From an uncultured Gammaproteobacteria bacterium (lineage in GTDB: Bacteria; Pseudomonadota; Gammaproteobacteria; Pseudomonadales; Pseudohongiellaceae), in assembly GCA_903837345.1 (NCBI GenBank), contig CAILUG010000057.1, positions 1 to 64,000 on the forward strand: a DNA stretch of 64,000 bases. Direction: 5' to 3'. Shown piece by piece: positions 9,234 through 18,297 of the stretch. Position numbers and translations under genes: made by a program. The notes below the pieces were generated by a model. It was not told the origin of the DNA, did not search any database, and was given only the letters and a program-made list of their open reading frames with translations. Numbering within the stretch: the stretch's first letter is position 1; the number at the start of each line of letters is the position of its first letter.

Positions 9234-9428
9234 TCAGGTACCTGCAGGGTATTTCAAAACGTAGTAAATGACATAGATCCACGACAGGAAGCCATGCACG
9301 ATGGCCCACAGCACTGATTTGTTCAGGCTCCACGAGATCGTGATGGCCAGTGCCGTTCCAAAGCTGATGCCGGCCTTGGCGACGTTGGTAACACGGATGG
9401 CGGTAAGCGAGCGGTTTGATTCATACAT
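9234..9428 (-). CDS. Small two-helix membrane protein, function unknown
   Basis: Protein of 64 residues starting at MYESNRS. This start is favoured by a strong AAGGAG ribosome site just upstream. Two hydrophobic segments (about 19-34 and 39-56) with a short polar link predict an integral membrane protein with both ends on the same side. I recognise no family. It has its own ribosome site and is separated from both neighbours, so it is probably expressed on its own. Confidence 0.6.
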   Translation of the reverse strand: MYESNRSLTAIRVTNVAKAGISFGTALAITISWSLNKSVLWAIVHGFLSWIYVIYYVLKYPAGT

Positions 9429-9463
9429 GGGTTGTCTCCTTGCGGGCAAGCAACTGCCGTGGT

Positions 9464-9913
9464 TCAAGCATTGAAGCGGCGCTGAAAGCCCTGTTTATTC
9501 CCTTTAAAACCAGCTGACTCATAGAATTTCAATGTGCTTGGTTCCTTTGAGCCAGTCATTAACGCAACCTTGTAGCAACCTTTGCCTTCTGCCAGGTTTG
9601 CTGCGTGACCCAGTAATGCTTTGCCAATTCCCTGGTTCCGGTGAGTCTGGGTAACGATTACATTTTCAATGATTGCGTACGGACGGCCTGACCAGGAAAA
9701 GTTAGGACAAATATTCAGAGTACAACTACCAACAACTGCAAAATCCACAACTGCGACCAATACACAGCCGCCACTTTTTAGAAGCTGCTCAAAAATATTT
9801 TGCTGTTCTTGTTTTGAGGGCCAGGCAGAAATTTGCCTTTCATATTCCTCATACAAGGCAAGCACCTGTTCCAGCTCGGGGAACTTCAGCTCTCTGATTT
9901 CCATTGTGTTCAT
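9464..9913 (-). CDS. GNAT-family N-acetyltransferase
   Basis: Product of about 149 residues, using the ATG at 9913; a second ATG at 9904 is possible, and the upstream ribosome site is weak. The GNAT acetyl-CoA motif is visible as VTQTHRNQGIGKALLGHA, and the later ALMTGSKEPSTLKFYESAGF is the usual C-terminal part of the fold. It transfers an acetyl group to an unknown amine. It follows the MetE-like gene by 23 bases, and the two could be co-transcribed. Confidence 0.85.
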   Translation of the reverse strand: MNTMEIRELKFPELEQVLALYEEYERQISAWPSKQEQQNIFEQLLKSGGCVLVAVVDFAVVGSCTLNICPNFSWSGRPYAIIENVIVTQTHRNQGIGKALLGHAANLAEGKGCYKVALMTGSKEPSTLKFYESAGFKGNKQGFQRRFNA

Positions 9914-9936
9914 TTTTAGGGAAAAAGTTGTGGCAA

Positions 9937-11088
9937 TTATTTTTTCCTGAAACACCACTCCGTCGCGATCGCCGCACCTTCTGCCAGTGCTTTCAGCTTC
10001 ATCCACACCACCCCCGGATCAATTGCGGCCTGGCCCACATGAATGCTGAAGCCGCAGTCGGTGGCAGCCATCACATTCTCGCGGCCCACCAGATCAGCGT
10101 AGCGCTTGATGCGTTGCGCGATCAGTTCCGGATGCTCCACATAGTTGCTCTGGCACTCGATCACGCCGGGGCACAGGATCTTGCCTTCTGGCAGCTTGTA
10201 GGTTTCGAACAGCGACCATTCGTGTGCGTGGCGCGGGTTGGCGGCTTCAAACAGCAGCGTGGAAGGCTTGGCCTTCATCACGATGTCGATGATGTCGGCA
10301 AAGTTCATGTCATGGTGATGGGGGCCGCCGTAGTTGCCCCAGCACAGGTGCATGCGCAATTGTTCGGCCGGGATGTTGGCCACGGCATGGTTGAGGGCAT
10401 CCACGTGCAACTGTGCGCGTTTGCGGAAGTCGGCGAGGGTGACGCCGGTGCTGTTCATATGGCGGCCCATGGCGAGATCGGGGCAGTCTATCTGCAGCGT
10501 GGCGCCGCTGGCTGCAATGGCTTCGTATTCGTACTTCATCGCATCGGCGATTGCGAACACATATTCCTCGTGGGTTTTGTAGTATTCATTCTTGAAGAAG
10601 ATGGAGGTGACACCGGGCGAAGCGGAGCTGAAGAACGCATTCTTCATGCCGTCCTTGCCTACCGCGTCCTGCATGTTGCGGATGTCGACATGCACATCTT
10701 CCATGTTCTTGACGCTGATAGGGCCTTTGCAGCCGGGAGCATGCCGGTGCTGGCGCGACGGATCTTCGCCGACGCGTTTGGCCAGACTGGGAAACTCCAC
10801 CAGATCGTCGAACACATAGGTATTTTCGCTGCCGCCAAAACCGTTGAGGCGGTCCTTGATGTAGGTGGCATAGCTGGGTTTGGACACTTCGCCGTCATTG
10901 ACGATGTCGATACCGGCTGCTTTCTGTTTTTTGACGATGCTGATAACGGCCTGGTGCACGGCGTCAGCCATGGCCTTGGGATCCACCGGCACGCCATCTT
11001 CCTTGGCCCACATCATGTGCATCAGGTCTTTTTCACGAGGCAGGCTGCCTACATGTGAGGTAAGAAAATGATCAGTGCTGCGTTGCAT
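9937..11088 (-). CDS. MetE C-terminal-domain-like, cobalamin-independent methyltransferase
   Basis: Protein of 383 residues in the cobalamin-independent methionine synthase family, but with only the C-terminal catalytic barrel. It opens with SHVGSLPR, typical of the short YxjG/YxjH-like members. The zinc ligands are recognisable as HLCWGNY (His and Cys), a central Glu and a late ATDCGF cysteine. A GGGGAG ribosome site precedes the ATG. The missing N-terminal half means it need not use folate as methyl donor. Its substrate could be homocysteine with another methyl donor, or an unrelated thiol. Confidence 0.85.
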   Translation of the reverse strand: MQRSTDHFLTSHVGSLPREKDLMHMMWAKEDGVPVDPKAMADAVHQAVISIVKKQKAAGIDIVNDGEVSKPSYATYIKDRLNGFGGSENTYVFDDLVEFPSLAKRVGEDPSRQHRHAPGCKGPISVKNMEDVHVDIRNMQDAVGKDGMKNAFFSSASPGVTSIFFKNEYYKTHEEYVFAIADAMKYEYEAIAASGATLQIDCPDLAMGRHMNSTGVTLADFRKRAQLHVDALNHAVANIPAEQLRMHLCWGNYGGPHHHDMNFADIIDIVMKAKPSTLLFEAANPRHAHEWSLFETYKLPEGKILCPGVIECQSNYVEHPELIAQRIKRYADLVGRENVMAATDCGFSIHVGQAAIDPGVVWMKLKALAEGAAIATEWCFRKK

Positions 11089-11099
11089 GCGAACTCCCC

Positions 11100-14021
11100 T
11101 TATTGATGATTATTGTCAGTTGCAGTTTTGCTTTTCAGTGGATTGCCTTCGGTATCCAGTTCCACGATCCGGTAACCGAGTTTCACCAGCGAGTCGTTGA
11201 TCACAGTCTTGTCGCCTACTACCAGCAGCTGCATGTTCCCGAACGGCAGGTGGGTGCGGGCCAGTTCGTTGACACGTTGCTGTGTCAGCGCGGTAATCAT
11301 CACTTGCTGTTTTTTCACAAAATCGTTTTTCAGATCATAGGTAGCGATTTGTTGCAGCAACCCGGCTTTCTGCGCCGGTGTTTCATAGCGCAGCGCTTCG
11401 CTCTGGCCCACCGAATTCCTGGTGAAAGCCAGTTCTTCAGCGGTGATGCCCTTGTCGCGGTAACCGGTGATCTCGTTGACGAACTGCACCACTGAATCAG
11501 CAGTGACATCGGTACGCACGCTGGCGCTGGCCGTGAAGGGTCCCGGCAATTTGGTGCCGGTGAAACTGCTGCTGGCCCCGTAGGTGTAGCCCTTGTCTTC
11601 CCGCAGGTTCAGGTTGATGCGGCTGTTGAAGGCGCCGCCCAGCACATAGTTCATCAAATAGCGCTCGTAATAGAGGCCGGTGGGGTCATAGGTGAGATCA
11701 GTGAGATAACCAATGCGGATCTCTGACTGTGCTGCACCGGGCTTGTCGATCAGATACAACGTATTGCCGGTATATTTCGGCGTGGCCGGTTGCTTGCGAA
11801 TGGCGGCGCCACTGGCCGGCAATTGCTGCAGGAAGCCGAGCCTGGCAAGGATGGCGTCTTTTTCCACAGCTCCCACCACAATCACTTCCAGATTGCTGGC
11901 AGTGAGATTGGCAGGCACAAAGGCCTTGATGTCATCCAGCTTGAATTTTTTCAGTTTCGGTATCTCCCCCAAGGCAGGTGCTCCCAGCGCATGGCCCTTG
12001 CCATAAAGCAGTCGCGGCCACACATTGGCGGCTATCGAGCTTGGCTCCTTCTGTCCGGCCTGAATGCTTTCAATGGTCTGTTTGCGCAAGCGGTCGAGGT
12101 CTGCCTGCGTGAAGGCAGAATGCAGCAGGCGTTCTTCCAGCAGCGCCAGCGTGGGCTCGACTTTGTCGGCCAGCATCTGCGCGGTGATGGTGGTGGCATC
12201 GGCACCGGTACCGATACTGATGGTGCTGCCCAGTTTCTGCAATTCCTTCTCAAACTCTTCGGCGCTGTGTTTGTCGGTGCCTTCATCCATCATCTGGGTG
12301 GCCAGCTGGGCCAGGCCGAACTGGACGGGTTTTTCGGCCAGACGGCCGCCGGCAAACACCAGGCGGAGAGTGACAAGTGGCACTTCTGCATCCCTGGTGC
12401 CTATCACTTTGGCGCCATTGGGCAGTTTGTCTTCCCAATAGACCGGCATGGTCACCAGCGGGCTGGCAGCCGGTACCGGTTTCTTGCTGCGATCAATCGC
12501 TGATTTCACATCGCGCAATACCGGCGCAGTTTCTGCGGTTTGCTGACGGGTCAGACGCGCCGGGATAGTGTAGTTGTCAGGCTTGGCCTGGCTGGTGGGC
12601 GCGTTGCCCGGCACGATGCTCTGGATGATCATCGGCTTGTTTTTGATATAGGTGTTGAACACGCGAACGATGTCGGCCTTGGTCAGCTTGCGGATGTCCT
12701 GCAGATCTTTCTGGATCTGGTTGGGGTTGCCCAGGAAGGTCTGGTTGTATGCCAGCTGGCTCACCTTGCCGCTGACACTGGTGAGATTGCGCAGCAGATG
12801 CGCTTCCTGGCCGGCCTTGAAAATCTGCACATCTTCGTCGCTGATCGAATCAGGGCCAAAGCCGGTGATCACTGCACGCAGTTCGGTTTCGAACTGGGTG
12901 AGTGAAATGCCGGGGTAGGGCAGCACGAACAAGGTAAAGGTACCGCTCAGTTCCCCGTTCGGGCTGAAACCGCTGGACTCGATCGCCTTGCGGGTCAGCA
13001 CGAATTTTTTGTAGAGGAACGATTTGCGGCCAACGCCAATGATTTCATTGAGCGCATCCAGTGCCACATGGTCAGGATGGCTGAGTGGCACAGTGGGCCA
13101 TGTGAACAGCAATGCCGGGAACCGGATGTTCTGGTCGACGTACGACACATAACGGTCGGCATCGATTACCGGTGCCGGAAACGTAACCGGACTTACTGCC
13201 GGGCCTGCCGGAATTTCGCCGAAATATTTCACTGCCATTGCCGCCACTTCTTCGCTTTTGACATCACCACCAACCGTGAGCGTGGCATTGTTGGGGCCAT
13301 ACCAGCGCAGGAAGAAACGTTTTAGATCGTCAACGCTGGCGGCATCCAGATCGACCGGATAGCCGATAACCGGCCAGGAATAGGGATGGGAAGGCGGGTA
13401 GAGTGCCGCGTTGTTCACTTCGCCATAACGGCCATAAGGGCGGTTCTCCACATTCTGGCCGCGTTCGTTTTTGACGGTGGCGCGCTGCACTTCGAATTTT
13501 TCCTTTGTCACTGCCTGCAACAGGAAGCCCATGCGGTCACTTTCCAGCCACAGCATGCGTTCGAGCATGTTGCTGGGCACGGTTTCAAAATAATTGGTGC
13601 GGTCTTCGGTGGTGCTGCCATTGAGAGTGCCACCGGATTCGGTGACGGTGCGGAAATGTTCCTTGTCGCCCACATGCTGGGAACCTTCGAACATCATGTG
13701 TTCGAAGAAATGTGCGAAGCCGGAGCGTTGCGGTTCTTCGCGGCTTGCACCCACGTGGTAAGTGACATCGACATGCACGATGGGATCACTGTGGTCTTCA
13801 TGTACGATCACGGTGAGGCCGTTGTCGAGCTTGTATTTCTGGTAGGGAATCACCAGCTCGCCGGAGGTGCTGGCGGGTACGGTTTCCAGCAAGGTATAAC
13901 CGCTGCTGCGGGCAGCAGGATCGGCGGCCAGACCGGTAGCGCTGACCAGAGTGAAAGCCAGCGCGGTGAAACAAACCAGCAAGGCTTTGCTGACGGGGAC
14001 TTGGTTGCTGAGGGCTTGCAT
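11100..14021 (-). CDS. Periplasmic M16 (pitrilysin-family) metalloprotease, two-module
   Basis: Product of 973 residues with a signal sequence ending near residue 32. The first M16 module has the inverted zinc motif HFFEH (104-108) and a downstream Glu in the NERGQNVEN segment, so it should be active. The second module, from about 530, has the same fold but no HxxEH, as is normal for the inactive partner domain that closes the chamber. Such proteins degrade short peptides in the periplasm. It lies 11 bases from the MetE-like gene on the same strand. No chaperone or signal-peptide gene next to it suggests a special substrate. Confidence 0.93.
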   Translation of the reverse strand: MQALSNQVPVSKALLVCFTALAFTLVSATGLAADPAARSSGYTLLETVPASTSGELVIPYQKYKLDNGLTVIVHEDHSDPIVHVDVTYHVGASREEPQRSGFAHFFEHMMFEGSQHVGDKEHFRTVTESGGTLNGSTTEDRTNYFETVPSNMLERMLWLESDRMGFLLQAVTKEKFEVQRATVKNERGQNVENRPYGRYGEVNNAALYPPSHPYSWPVIGYPVDLDAASVDDLKRFFLRWYGPNNATLTVGGDVKSEEVAAMAVKYFGEIPAGPAVSPVTFPAPVIDADRYVSYVDQNIRFPALLFTWPTVPLSHPDHVALDALNEIIGVGRKSFLYKKFVLTRKAIESSGFSPNGELSGTFTLFVLPYPGISLTQFETELRAVITGFGPDSISDEDVQIFKAGQEAHLLRNLTSVSGKVSQLAYNQTFLGNPNQIQKDLQDIRKLTKADIVRVFNTYIKNKPMIIQSIVPGNAPTSQAKPDNYTIPARLTRQQTAETAPVLRDVKSAIDRSKKPVPAASPLVTMPVYWEDKLPNGAKVIGTRDAEVPLVTLRLVFAGGRLAEKPVQFGLAQLATQMMDEGTDKHSAEEFEKELQKLGSTISIGTGADATTITAQMLADKVEPTLALLEERLLHSAFTQADLDRLRKQTIESIQAGQKEPSSIAANVWPRLLYGKGHALGAPALGEIPKLKKFKLDDIKAFVPANLTASNLEVIVVGAVEKDAILARLGFLQQLPASGAAIRKQPATPKYTGNTLYLIDKPGAAQSEIRIGYLTDLTYDPTGLYYERYLMNYVLGGAFNSRINLNLREDKGYTYGASSSFTGTKLPGPFTASASVRTDVTADSVVQFVNEITGYRDKGITAEELAFTRNSVGQSEALRYETPAQKAGLLQQIATYDLKNDFVKKQQVMITALTQQRVNELARTHLPFGNMQLLVVGDKTVINDSLVKLGYRIVELDTEGNPLKSKTATDNNHQ

Positions 14022-14208
14022 GCGAGGGTCCTTGGCGCAGTGGAATCGTCCGGATTAAAGCACAAGGCAATGGCAGCTGCCACGCTCGGCAGGGGGGCGG
14101 GCAATCCCGCGAATTGGTGGCCGATTGGGCCAAAAATGTCGATGCTGGGTTAACATGCAGGACTACGGGGTTGCCGACGTTGGCAACCTGTTATGGAGTC
14201 AGAATCTG

Positions 14209-14577
14209 ATGGCCCACCGTTTGATGAATTTGTGGAATGTGCCGGGCGATGAGATCGACGACATCCACGAGCTGCTGACTGCCAATGCCATCGATTATTA
14301 CGAAACCGGAGGCGGCATGTTCGGACTCACAACGCCGGCCTTGTGGTTGCGGGACATCAGCCAGTTGACGCAGGCCAGACTTTTGCTGGATGAATATGCA
14401 GCCCGCAGAGCCGTGGAGTCACGCCAGCGCTGGCATGAAGAGCTGGCGGCCGGCAACAAACGTACGATAGTCGACATGATGCGGGAGCAGCCGCTGAAGT
14501 TTTTTGTGTACATGGCGTTGATTGCAGCGCTGCTTTACATCTCGTTGGTGCCGGTGTGGCTGATAGGAGGCAAGTGA
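14209..14577 (+). CDS. DUF6164-family protein
   Basis: Protein of 122 residues starting at MAHRLMNL, with a GGAG ribosome site upstream. The body has NVPGDEIDDIHELL and IDYYET, the signature of DUF6164, and ends with one membrane helix (about 100-119). The N-terminal part resembles the signal-transducing DUF2007-like fold. Its function is unknown. It is directly followed by the pirin gene with one base between them. Confidence 0.75.
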   Translation: MAHRLMNLWNVPGDEIDDIHELLTANAIDYYETGGGMFGLTTPALWLRDISQLTQARLLLDEYAARRAVESRQRWHEELAAGNKRTIVDMMREQPLKFFVYMALIAALLYISLVPVWLIGGK

Positions 14578-14578
14578 A

Positions 14579-15589
14579 ATGATTCTTGAAATCAAACAGC
14601 TGGGATTCCAGTGGCAGACCTATGATCCGTTTTTGTTCTGTGCCTATCATCACGACCAGTTTCCGAAAGGCAATGGCAGTTTCGGCCCGGCCACTTCGCT
14701 GGCAGGCCGCAACCTTGGCATGGATTTCGAAATCCGCGACGGCTTTCGCATGTACCACGGCGAGAAAGTGCCTGGCTTTCCGGTACATCCGCATCGCGGC
14801 TTTGAAACCATCACCATCGTGCAGCAGGGGCTGGTGGATCATGCGGATTCGCTGGGCGCGGCCGGTCGCTACGGCCAGGGTGATGTGCAGTGGATGACTG
14901 CCGGCCGAGGCATCCAGCACAGTGAAATGTTTCCGTTGCTCGATGAGAAGAATCCCAATCCGTTGTTGCTGTTCCAGGTGTGGTTGAACCTGCCTGCGAA
15001 GCACAAGATGGTGCCTCCGCATTTCTCGATGTTCTGGGGCAAACAGTTGCCACGCGTCAAGGAAACTGATGCGGCCGGGCGTGCCATCCAGGTTGAGATT
15101 ACTGCCGGGGACTATGCTTCCACCAAAGCCTTGCCGCCGCCGCCGCATTCATGGGCTGCTGATCCTGACAACCATGTGGCAGCGTGGGTGATCGACCTGG
15201 CACCGGAGGCTGAATGGGTATTGCCGGCTGCGGTCACTGGTCTTAACCGAGCACTGTATTTCTTTGAGGGCAGTGAAGCCGGCTTTGATGGCAAGACGGT
15301 AAAGGTGATGCACAGTCTGCGTCTGCAGCCGGATAAGGCCATGACCATCCGCAACGGCAGCAAGGCGGCACGCCTGTTGTTGCTGCAAGGCCGCCCCATC
15401 AATGAACCGGTGGCGCAGCACGGGCCGTTCGTGATGAACACGCAGGCTGAACTGGTACAGGCTTTCAATGATTACCAGCGTGATCATTTTGGCGGCTGGC
15501 CGTGGCCGCGCGCAGATCAGGTGCACGGGCAGCGCCAGCGCTTCGCCCGCTACAGCGACGGCACTGAAACAGACCCCGGCAAAGTTTGA
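14579..15589 (+). CDS. Pirin-family protein
   Basis: Cupin-fold protein of 336 residues. The pirin metal site is complete: HPHRGFET (His70, His72) and GIQHSE (His114, Glu116). It is longer than the usual 230-300 residues because of a C-terminal extension with FGGWPWPRAD. Bacterial pirins have been given quercetin dioxygenase or regulatory roles, and nothing here decides between them. It begins one base after the DUF6164 stop and is probably co-transcribed with the mscS and mobA genes that follow. Confidence 0.92.
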   Translation: MILEIKQLGFQWQTYDPFLFCAYHHDQFPKGNGSFGPATSLAGRNLGMDFEIRDGFRMYHGEKVPGFPVHPHRGFETITIVQQGLVDHADSLGAAGRYGQGDVQWMTAGRGIQHSEMFPLLDEKNPNPLLLFQVWLNLPAKHKMVPPHFSMFWGKQLPRVKETDAAGRAIQVEITAGDYASTKALPPPPHSWAADPDNHVAAWVIDLAPEAEWVLPAAVTGLNRALYFFEGSEAGFDGKTVKVMHSLRLQPDKAMTIRNGSKAARLLLLQGRPINEPVAQHGPFVMNTQAELVQAFNDYQRDHFGGWPWPRADQVHGQRQRFARYSDGTETDPGKV

Positions 15590-15622
15590 TTACACTATCG
15601 TTTTAAATGGCGGAGGTTGAAC

Positions 15623-16453
15623 ATGGAACAACAACTTGCAGAATTCCAGAGCGTCTATAACCAGATCGAACATTTTCTGGTGAGTTACAGTTTCCAGTTG
15701 TTGGGAGCAGTCATTGTCCTGTTGCTGGGACTGGTGCTGGCCCGCAAATTGGGCAATCTGGCCGAGGAGTTGATGGTCAAGCATGACATCGACGTCACGC
15801 TGAGCCGCTTCACTGCCAGCGCGGTCAAGGTGATCGTGATGATCATGGTGGCAGTCATTGCACTTAGCCAGATAGGAGTCAGTGTAGCCCCGTTTGTTGC
15901 TGCCATCGGTGCAGTTTCGCTGGGTGCCGGCCTGGCGATGCAGCGCATGTTGTCGAATTATGCAGCCGGTGTAACGATTGTGGTGACACGACCTTTTGTG
16001 GTGGGTGATACCATATCAGTGAAGGGGGTGAGTGGAGTTGTCACGCAAGTGCGGCTTGGCAATACCATTCTCACCAACCAGGACAACGTACGCATCACCA
16101 TTCCCAATCATCATATTGTCGGCGAGATCATCCATAACTCAGCCAGTGAAAGCATCGTGGAAATGAACTTCGACATTGCTTATGACAGCGATCCGCTCAA
16201 GGCGGTGGAGTTGATCAAGGCCGCCCTGGAGTCGCAGGCGGGCGTGAGCAAGACTCGCGCACCACAAGTCGGCATCCATGATTTCGGTGCCAACGGATTT
16301 ACGCTGGGCCTGCGTTTCTGGGCCACCACCGGGCTCCTGTTCCAGACCCGCTGCCAGACCAATGCTGCCATCCATCTGGTATTGCAGCAAAACGGCATAG
16401 TGATTCCGGCACCACAGCGCGATGTCCGCTTGAAGCAGGTGCAGGGTCAATAA
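15623..16453 (+). CDS. mscS: Small-conductance mechanosensitive channel, MscS family
   Basis: Inner-membrane channel of 276 residues that opens under membrane tension to release solutes. Start chosen at the ATG at 15623, six bases after GGAGG. Three N-terminal helices end in the pore helix with the Gly/Ala-rich pattern AAIGAVSLGAGLAMQ. A MscS beta domain follows (VVGDTISVKGVSGVVTQV), and then the mixed alpha-beta C-terminal domain. The length is close to E. coli MscS (286). The stop is immediately followed by the mobA start. Confidence 0.94.
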   Translation: MEQQLAEFQSVYNQIEHFLVSYSFQLLGAVIVLLLGLVLARKLGNLAEELMVKHDIDVTLSRFTASAVKVIVMIMVAVIALSQIGVSVAPFVAAIGAVSLGAGLAMQRMLSNYAAGVTIVVTRPFVVGDTISVKGVSGVVTQVRLGNTILTNQDNVRITIPNHHIVGEIIHNSASESIVEMNFDIAYDSDPLKAVELIKAALESQAGVSKTRAPQVGIHDFGANGFTLGLRFWATTGLLFQTRCQTNAAIHLVLQQNGIVIPAPQRDVRLKQVQGQ

Positions 16454-17032
16454 ATGTTGAGAGCCGCAGTGCTTGCCGGTGGCCGTTCTTCCCGCATGGG
16501 TCAGGACAAGGCCCAGCTGGTGCTGGAAGGTCAAACCTTGCTGGAACGGGCCGTGGCACTGTTGCAGACAACAGGTGCACAGCAAGTGCTGGTGAGTGGT
16601 CGTCCTGAACATATGCTGGGCATTCCCGATTTGTTGCCGCATTGCGGGCCGCCGGGTGCAGTGTTGTCGCTGTTGACCTGGATGCATGATCACAATCAGC
16701 TGGACGGCGCGCCACTGCTGCTGATTCCGGTCGACATGCCGTTGTTGACCTTGCCAACCCTGCAACAGCTTATCAATGCTGTGAGGCCGGAACGTGGAGC
16801 CCGCTTTCGCAACCAGATTTTCCCCTGCGTATTGCCAGCCAGCCGGAGTCTGCTGCTGCACCTGCAAAAACTTTTCAGGGATGAACGGCATCTTGGTGGT
16901 CTGCGTTCGTTGCGAGCTCTGCTAGAATTCACCCAGGCAGTGCAAATCGATGACTCCACAATATCCTTGCAGGAGTTCCGTAATTTCAATACGCCATCAG
17001 AGTGGCGTGGTCTCGATAGCCCTGTGCCCTGA
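16454..17032 (+). CDS. mobA: Molybdenum cofactor guanylyltransferase
   Basis: Protein of 192 residues that adds GMP to molybdopterin to form the dinucleotide cofactor. The nucleotide-binding signature LAGGRSSRMGQDK is at residues 8-20, followed by the expected SGRPEH and VDMPLLT blocks. The gene starts at the base after the mscS stop. It is 1.3 kb from the formate dehydrogenase genes, a molybdenum enzyme that needs this cofactor, which supports MobA over other NTP-transferases of the same fold. Confidence 0.87.
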   Translation: MLRAAVLAGGRSSRMGQDKAQLVLEGQTLLERAVALLQTTGAQQVLVSGRPEHMLGIPDLLPHCGPPGAVLSLLTWMHDHNQLDGAPLLLIPVDMPLLTLPTLQQLINAVRPERGARFRNQIFPCVLPASRSLLLHLQKLFRDERHLGGLRSLRALLEFTQAVQIDDSTISLQEFRNFNTPSEWRGLDSPVP

Positions 17033-17115
17033 TTTATCCAGGAAAACTACAAGCCTGAGCATGCATGCAGTAACAGGTGCCAATTGCAAAGTGTTGGAGA
17101 ACGGATGTTGTCAAC

Positions 17116-18219
17116 ATGGTGAATCGTAATTTCGATCTGAACAAAGAGCCGTTGTGGGCCATCCCGCAGTCGGTGCAGGAGCGACTGCAACTCGGAGTTG
17201 AGGCAAGTGACTACCGCAGTTTCGTGCTGAGCGGACTCTATTCATTTCTTGCCGTGAGCATGCTGGTGGTGTTTGGTTTCTATTCCGCAACCGTGGGTGA
17301 AGCCACCAATGCTGCGGTTCTGTTCACTTTTGCAGCGGCCACCGGTATCAGCTATGCCGTTATCTGGCTGGGTGGCTGGCACTGGCTTGCCAAACATGTC
17401 ATCTCCACGCTGATGGCAATGCTTTGCCTGTACCTGTTCTACACCGGAGGATTGCAGAATACCGGGCCGCTGTTCTATTTCATCTTCCCTTCGATTGCGA
17501 TGTTCCTGCATGGCCGGTTACGCGGCATCATCTGGATCATCGTGTTGATGGTGCTGACCATACTGATGTGGCATGGCCTGTTCGGTTTCGAGGTCGACCG
17601 CTACGGCAACGTGTTTGTGACGCGCGTTGTCGGAGTCTGTCTGATCATTTCAATGCTGGCATGCATTCCCGAGTATTACCGCATCCAGGCAGAGCGCAAA
17701 CTGCTGTTGAGCATCAGTGATCTGGAAGCTCTCGCCTATGGAGATTTGCGAACCCAGCTTGCCAACCGGGCTTTGCTCGAGAAAATGCTCCAGCTGGAAT
17801 TCAACCGCAACCAGCGCTACGGCTCGGCTTGTTGCCTTATGTTCATCGAAATGGATCCGGTGCTGAAAGCTGGCTCCGGTTTGCGGGAAGATGCAATCAA
17901 TGCGAGTCTGCTGACATTGCTGGCCGATGTATTACGCAAGAATTTGCGTGTGCAGGATATTGCAGGCCGCTGGGACAACCACTGTTTTTTGCTGGTGCTG
18001 CCGGAAATCACACTGGATGGTGCCAGGCTGCTGGCGGAAAGACTGCTGGAAGAGGTGAGGGCGCAAGGTGGTGCACACGGCAAACTGCCATTGCGAATTA
18101 CTGCCAGCATTGGCATTGCCGCGCTCGACAAAAGTCCGGCCACGGAAGTGCTGGATCGTGCCGCCAACAGCCTGGCAGCGGCACAAAGAAAGCACGGCAA
18201 CTGTTACCAGGTACTTTGA
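17116..18219 (+). CDS. Membrane protein with degenerate GGDEF domain
   Basis: Product of 367 residues starting at MVNRNFDL. About six membrane helices fill residues 35-195, then a diguanylate-cyclase-fold domain (DLRTQLANRALLEK, a variant of the usual DPLTGLxNR, through to the SIGIAAL strand). The active-site loop reads RWDNHCFLLVLP: the five GGDEF positions are DNHCF (287-291), so nucleotide cyclisation is not expected. A C-terminal A(A)xxR-type helix remains. It may act as a binding or regulatory module. It is monocistronic and ends at a strong hairpin. Confidence 0.85.
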   Translation: MVNRNFDLNKEPLWAIPQSVQERLQLGVEASDYRSFVLSGLYSFLAVSMLVVFGFYSATVGEATNAAVLFTFAAATGISYAVIWLGGWHWLAKHVISTLMAMLCLYLFYTGGLQNTGPLFYFIFPSIAMFLHGRLRGIIWIIVLMVLTILMWHGLFGFEVDRYGNVFVTRVVGVCLIISMLACIPEYYRIQAERKLLLSISDLEALAYGDLRTQLANRALLEKMLQLEFNRNQRYGSACCLMFIEMDPVLKAGSGLREDAINASLLTLLADVLRKNLRVQDIAGRWDNHCFLLVLPEITLDGARLLAERLLEEVRAQGGAHGKLPLRITASIGIAALDKSPATEVLDRAANSLAAAQRKHGNCYQVL

Positions 18220-18223
18220 ACCC

Positions 18224-18260
18224 GTAAAAAAAAGGCTGGTCCCGCAAGAGACCAGCCTTT
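18224..18260 (-). terminator. Rho-independent terminator of the fds operon
   Basis: A perfect 11-base stem (AAAGGCTGGTC at 18231-18241 with its complement at 18250-18260) has an eight-base loop. On the minus strand it is followed by a run of T complementary to the A-run at 18224-18233. It therefore ends the formate dehydrogenase transcript and may also stop the convergent GGDEF-like gene. A second small hairpin (GCAAGTG at 18264-18270 and CACTTGC at 18274-18280) lies between it and the fdsA stop. Confidence 0.85.
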
Positions 18261-18297
18261 CATGCAAGTGCTGCACTTGCTGCAAGTGTTGCAGGAG

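Noticed and set aside
9904-11058. Open frame of 384 codons opposite the MetE-like gene
   Set aside because: It is a by-product of codon bias in the real gene, whose zinc motifs and ribosome site are clear.
14357-15148. Open frame of 263 codons opposite the DUF6164 and pirin genes
   Set aside because: It spans two real genes and their junction, with composition typical of an antisense frame.
18264-18296. Repeated GCAAGTG tract as a regulatory repeat
   Set aside because: It is a short hairpin and partial repeat next to a terminator between convergent genes; nothing more can be supported.
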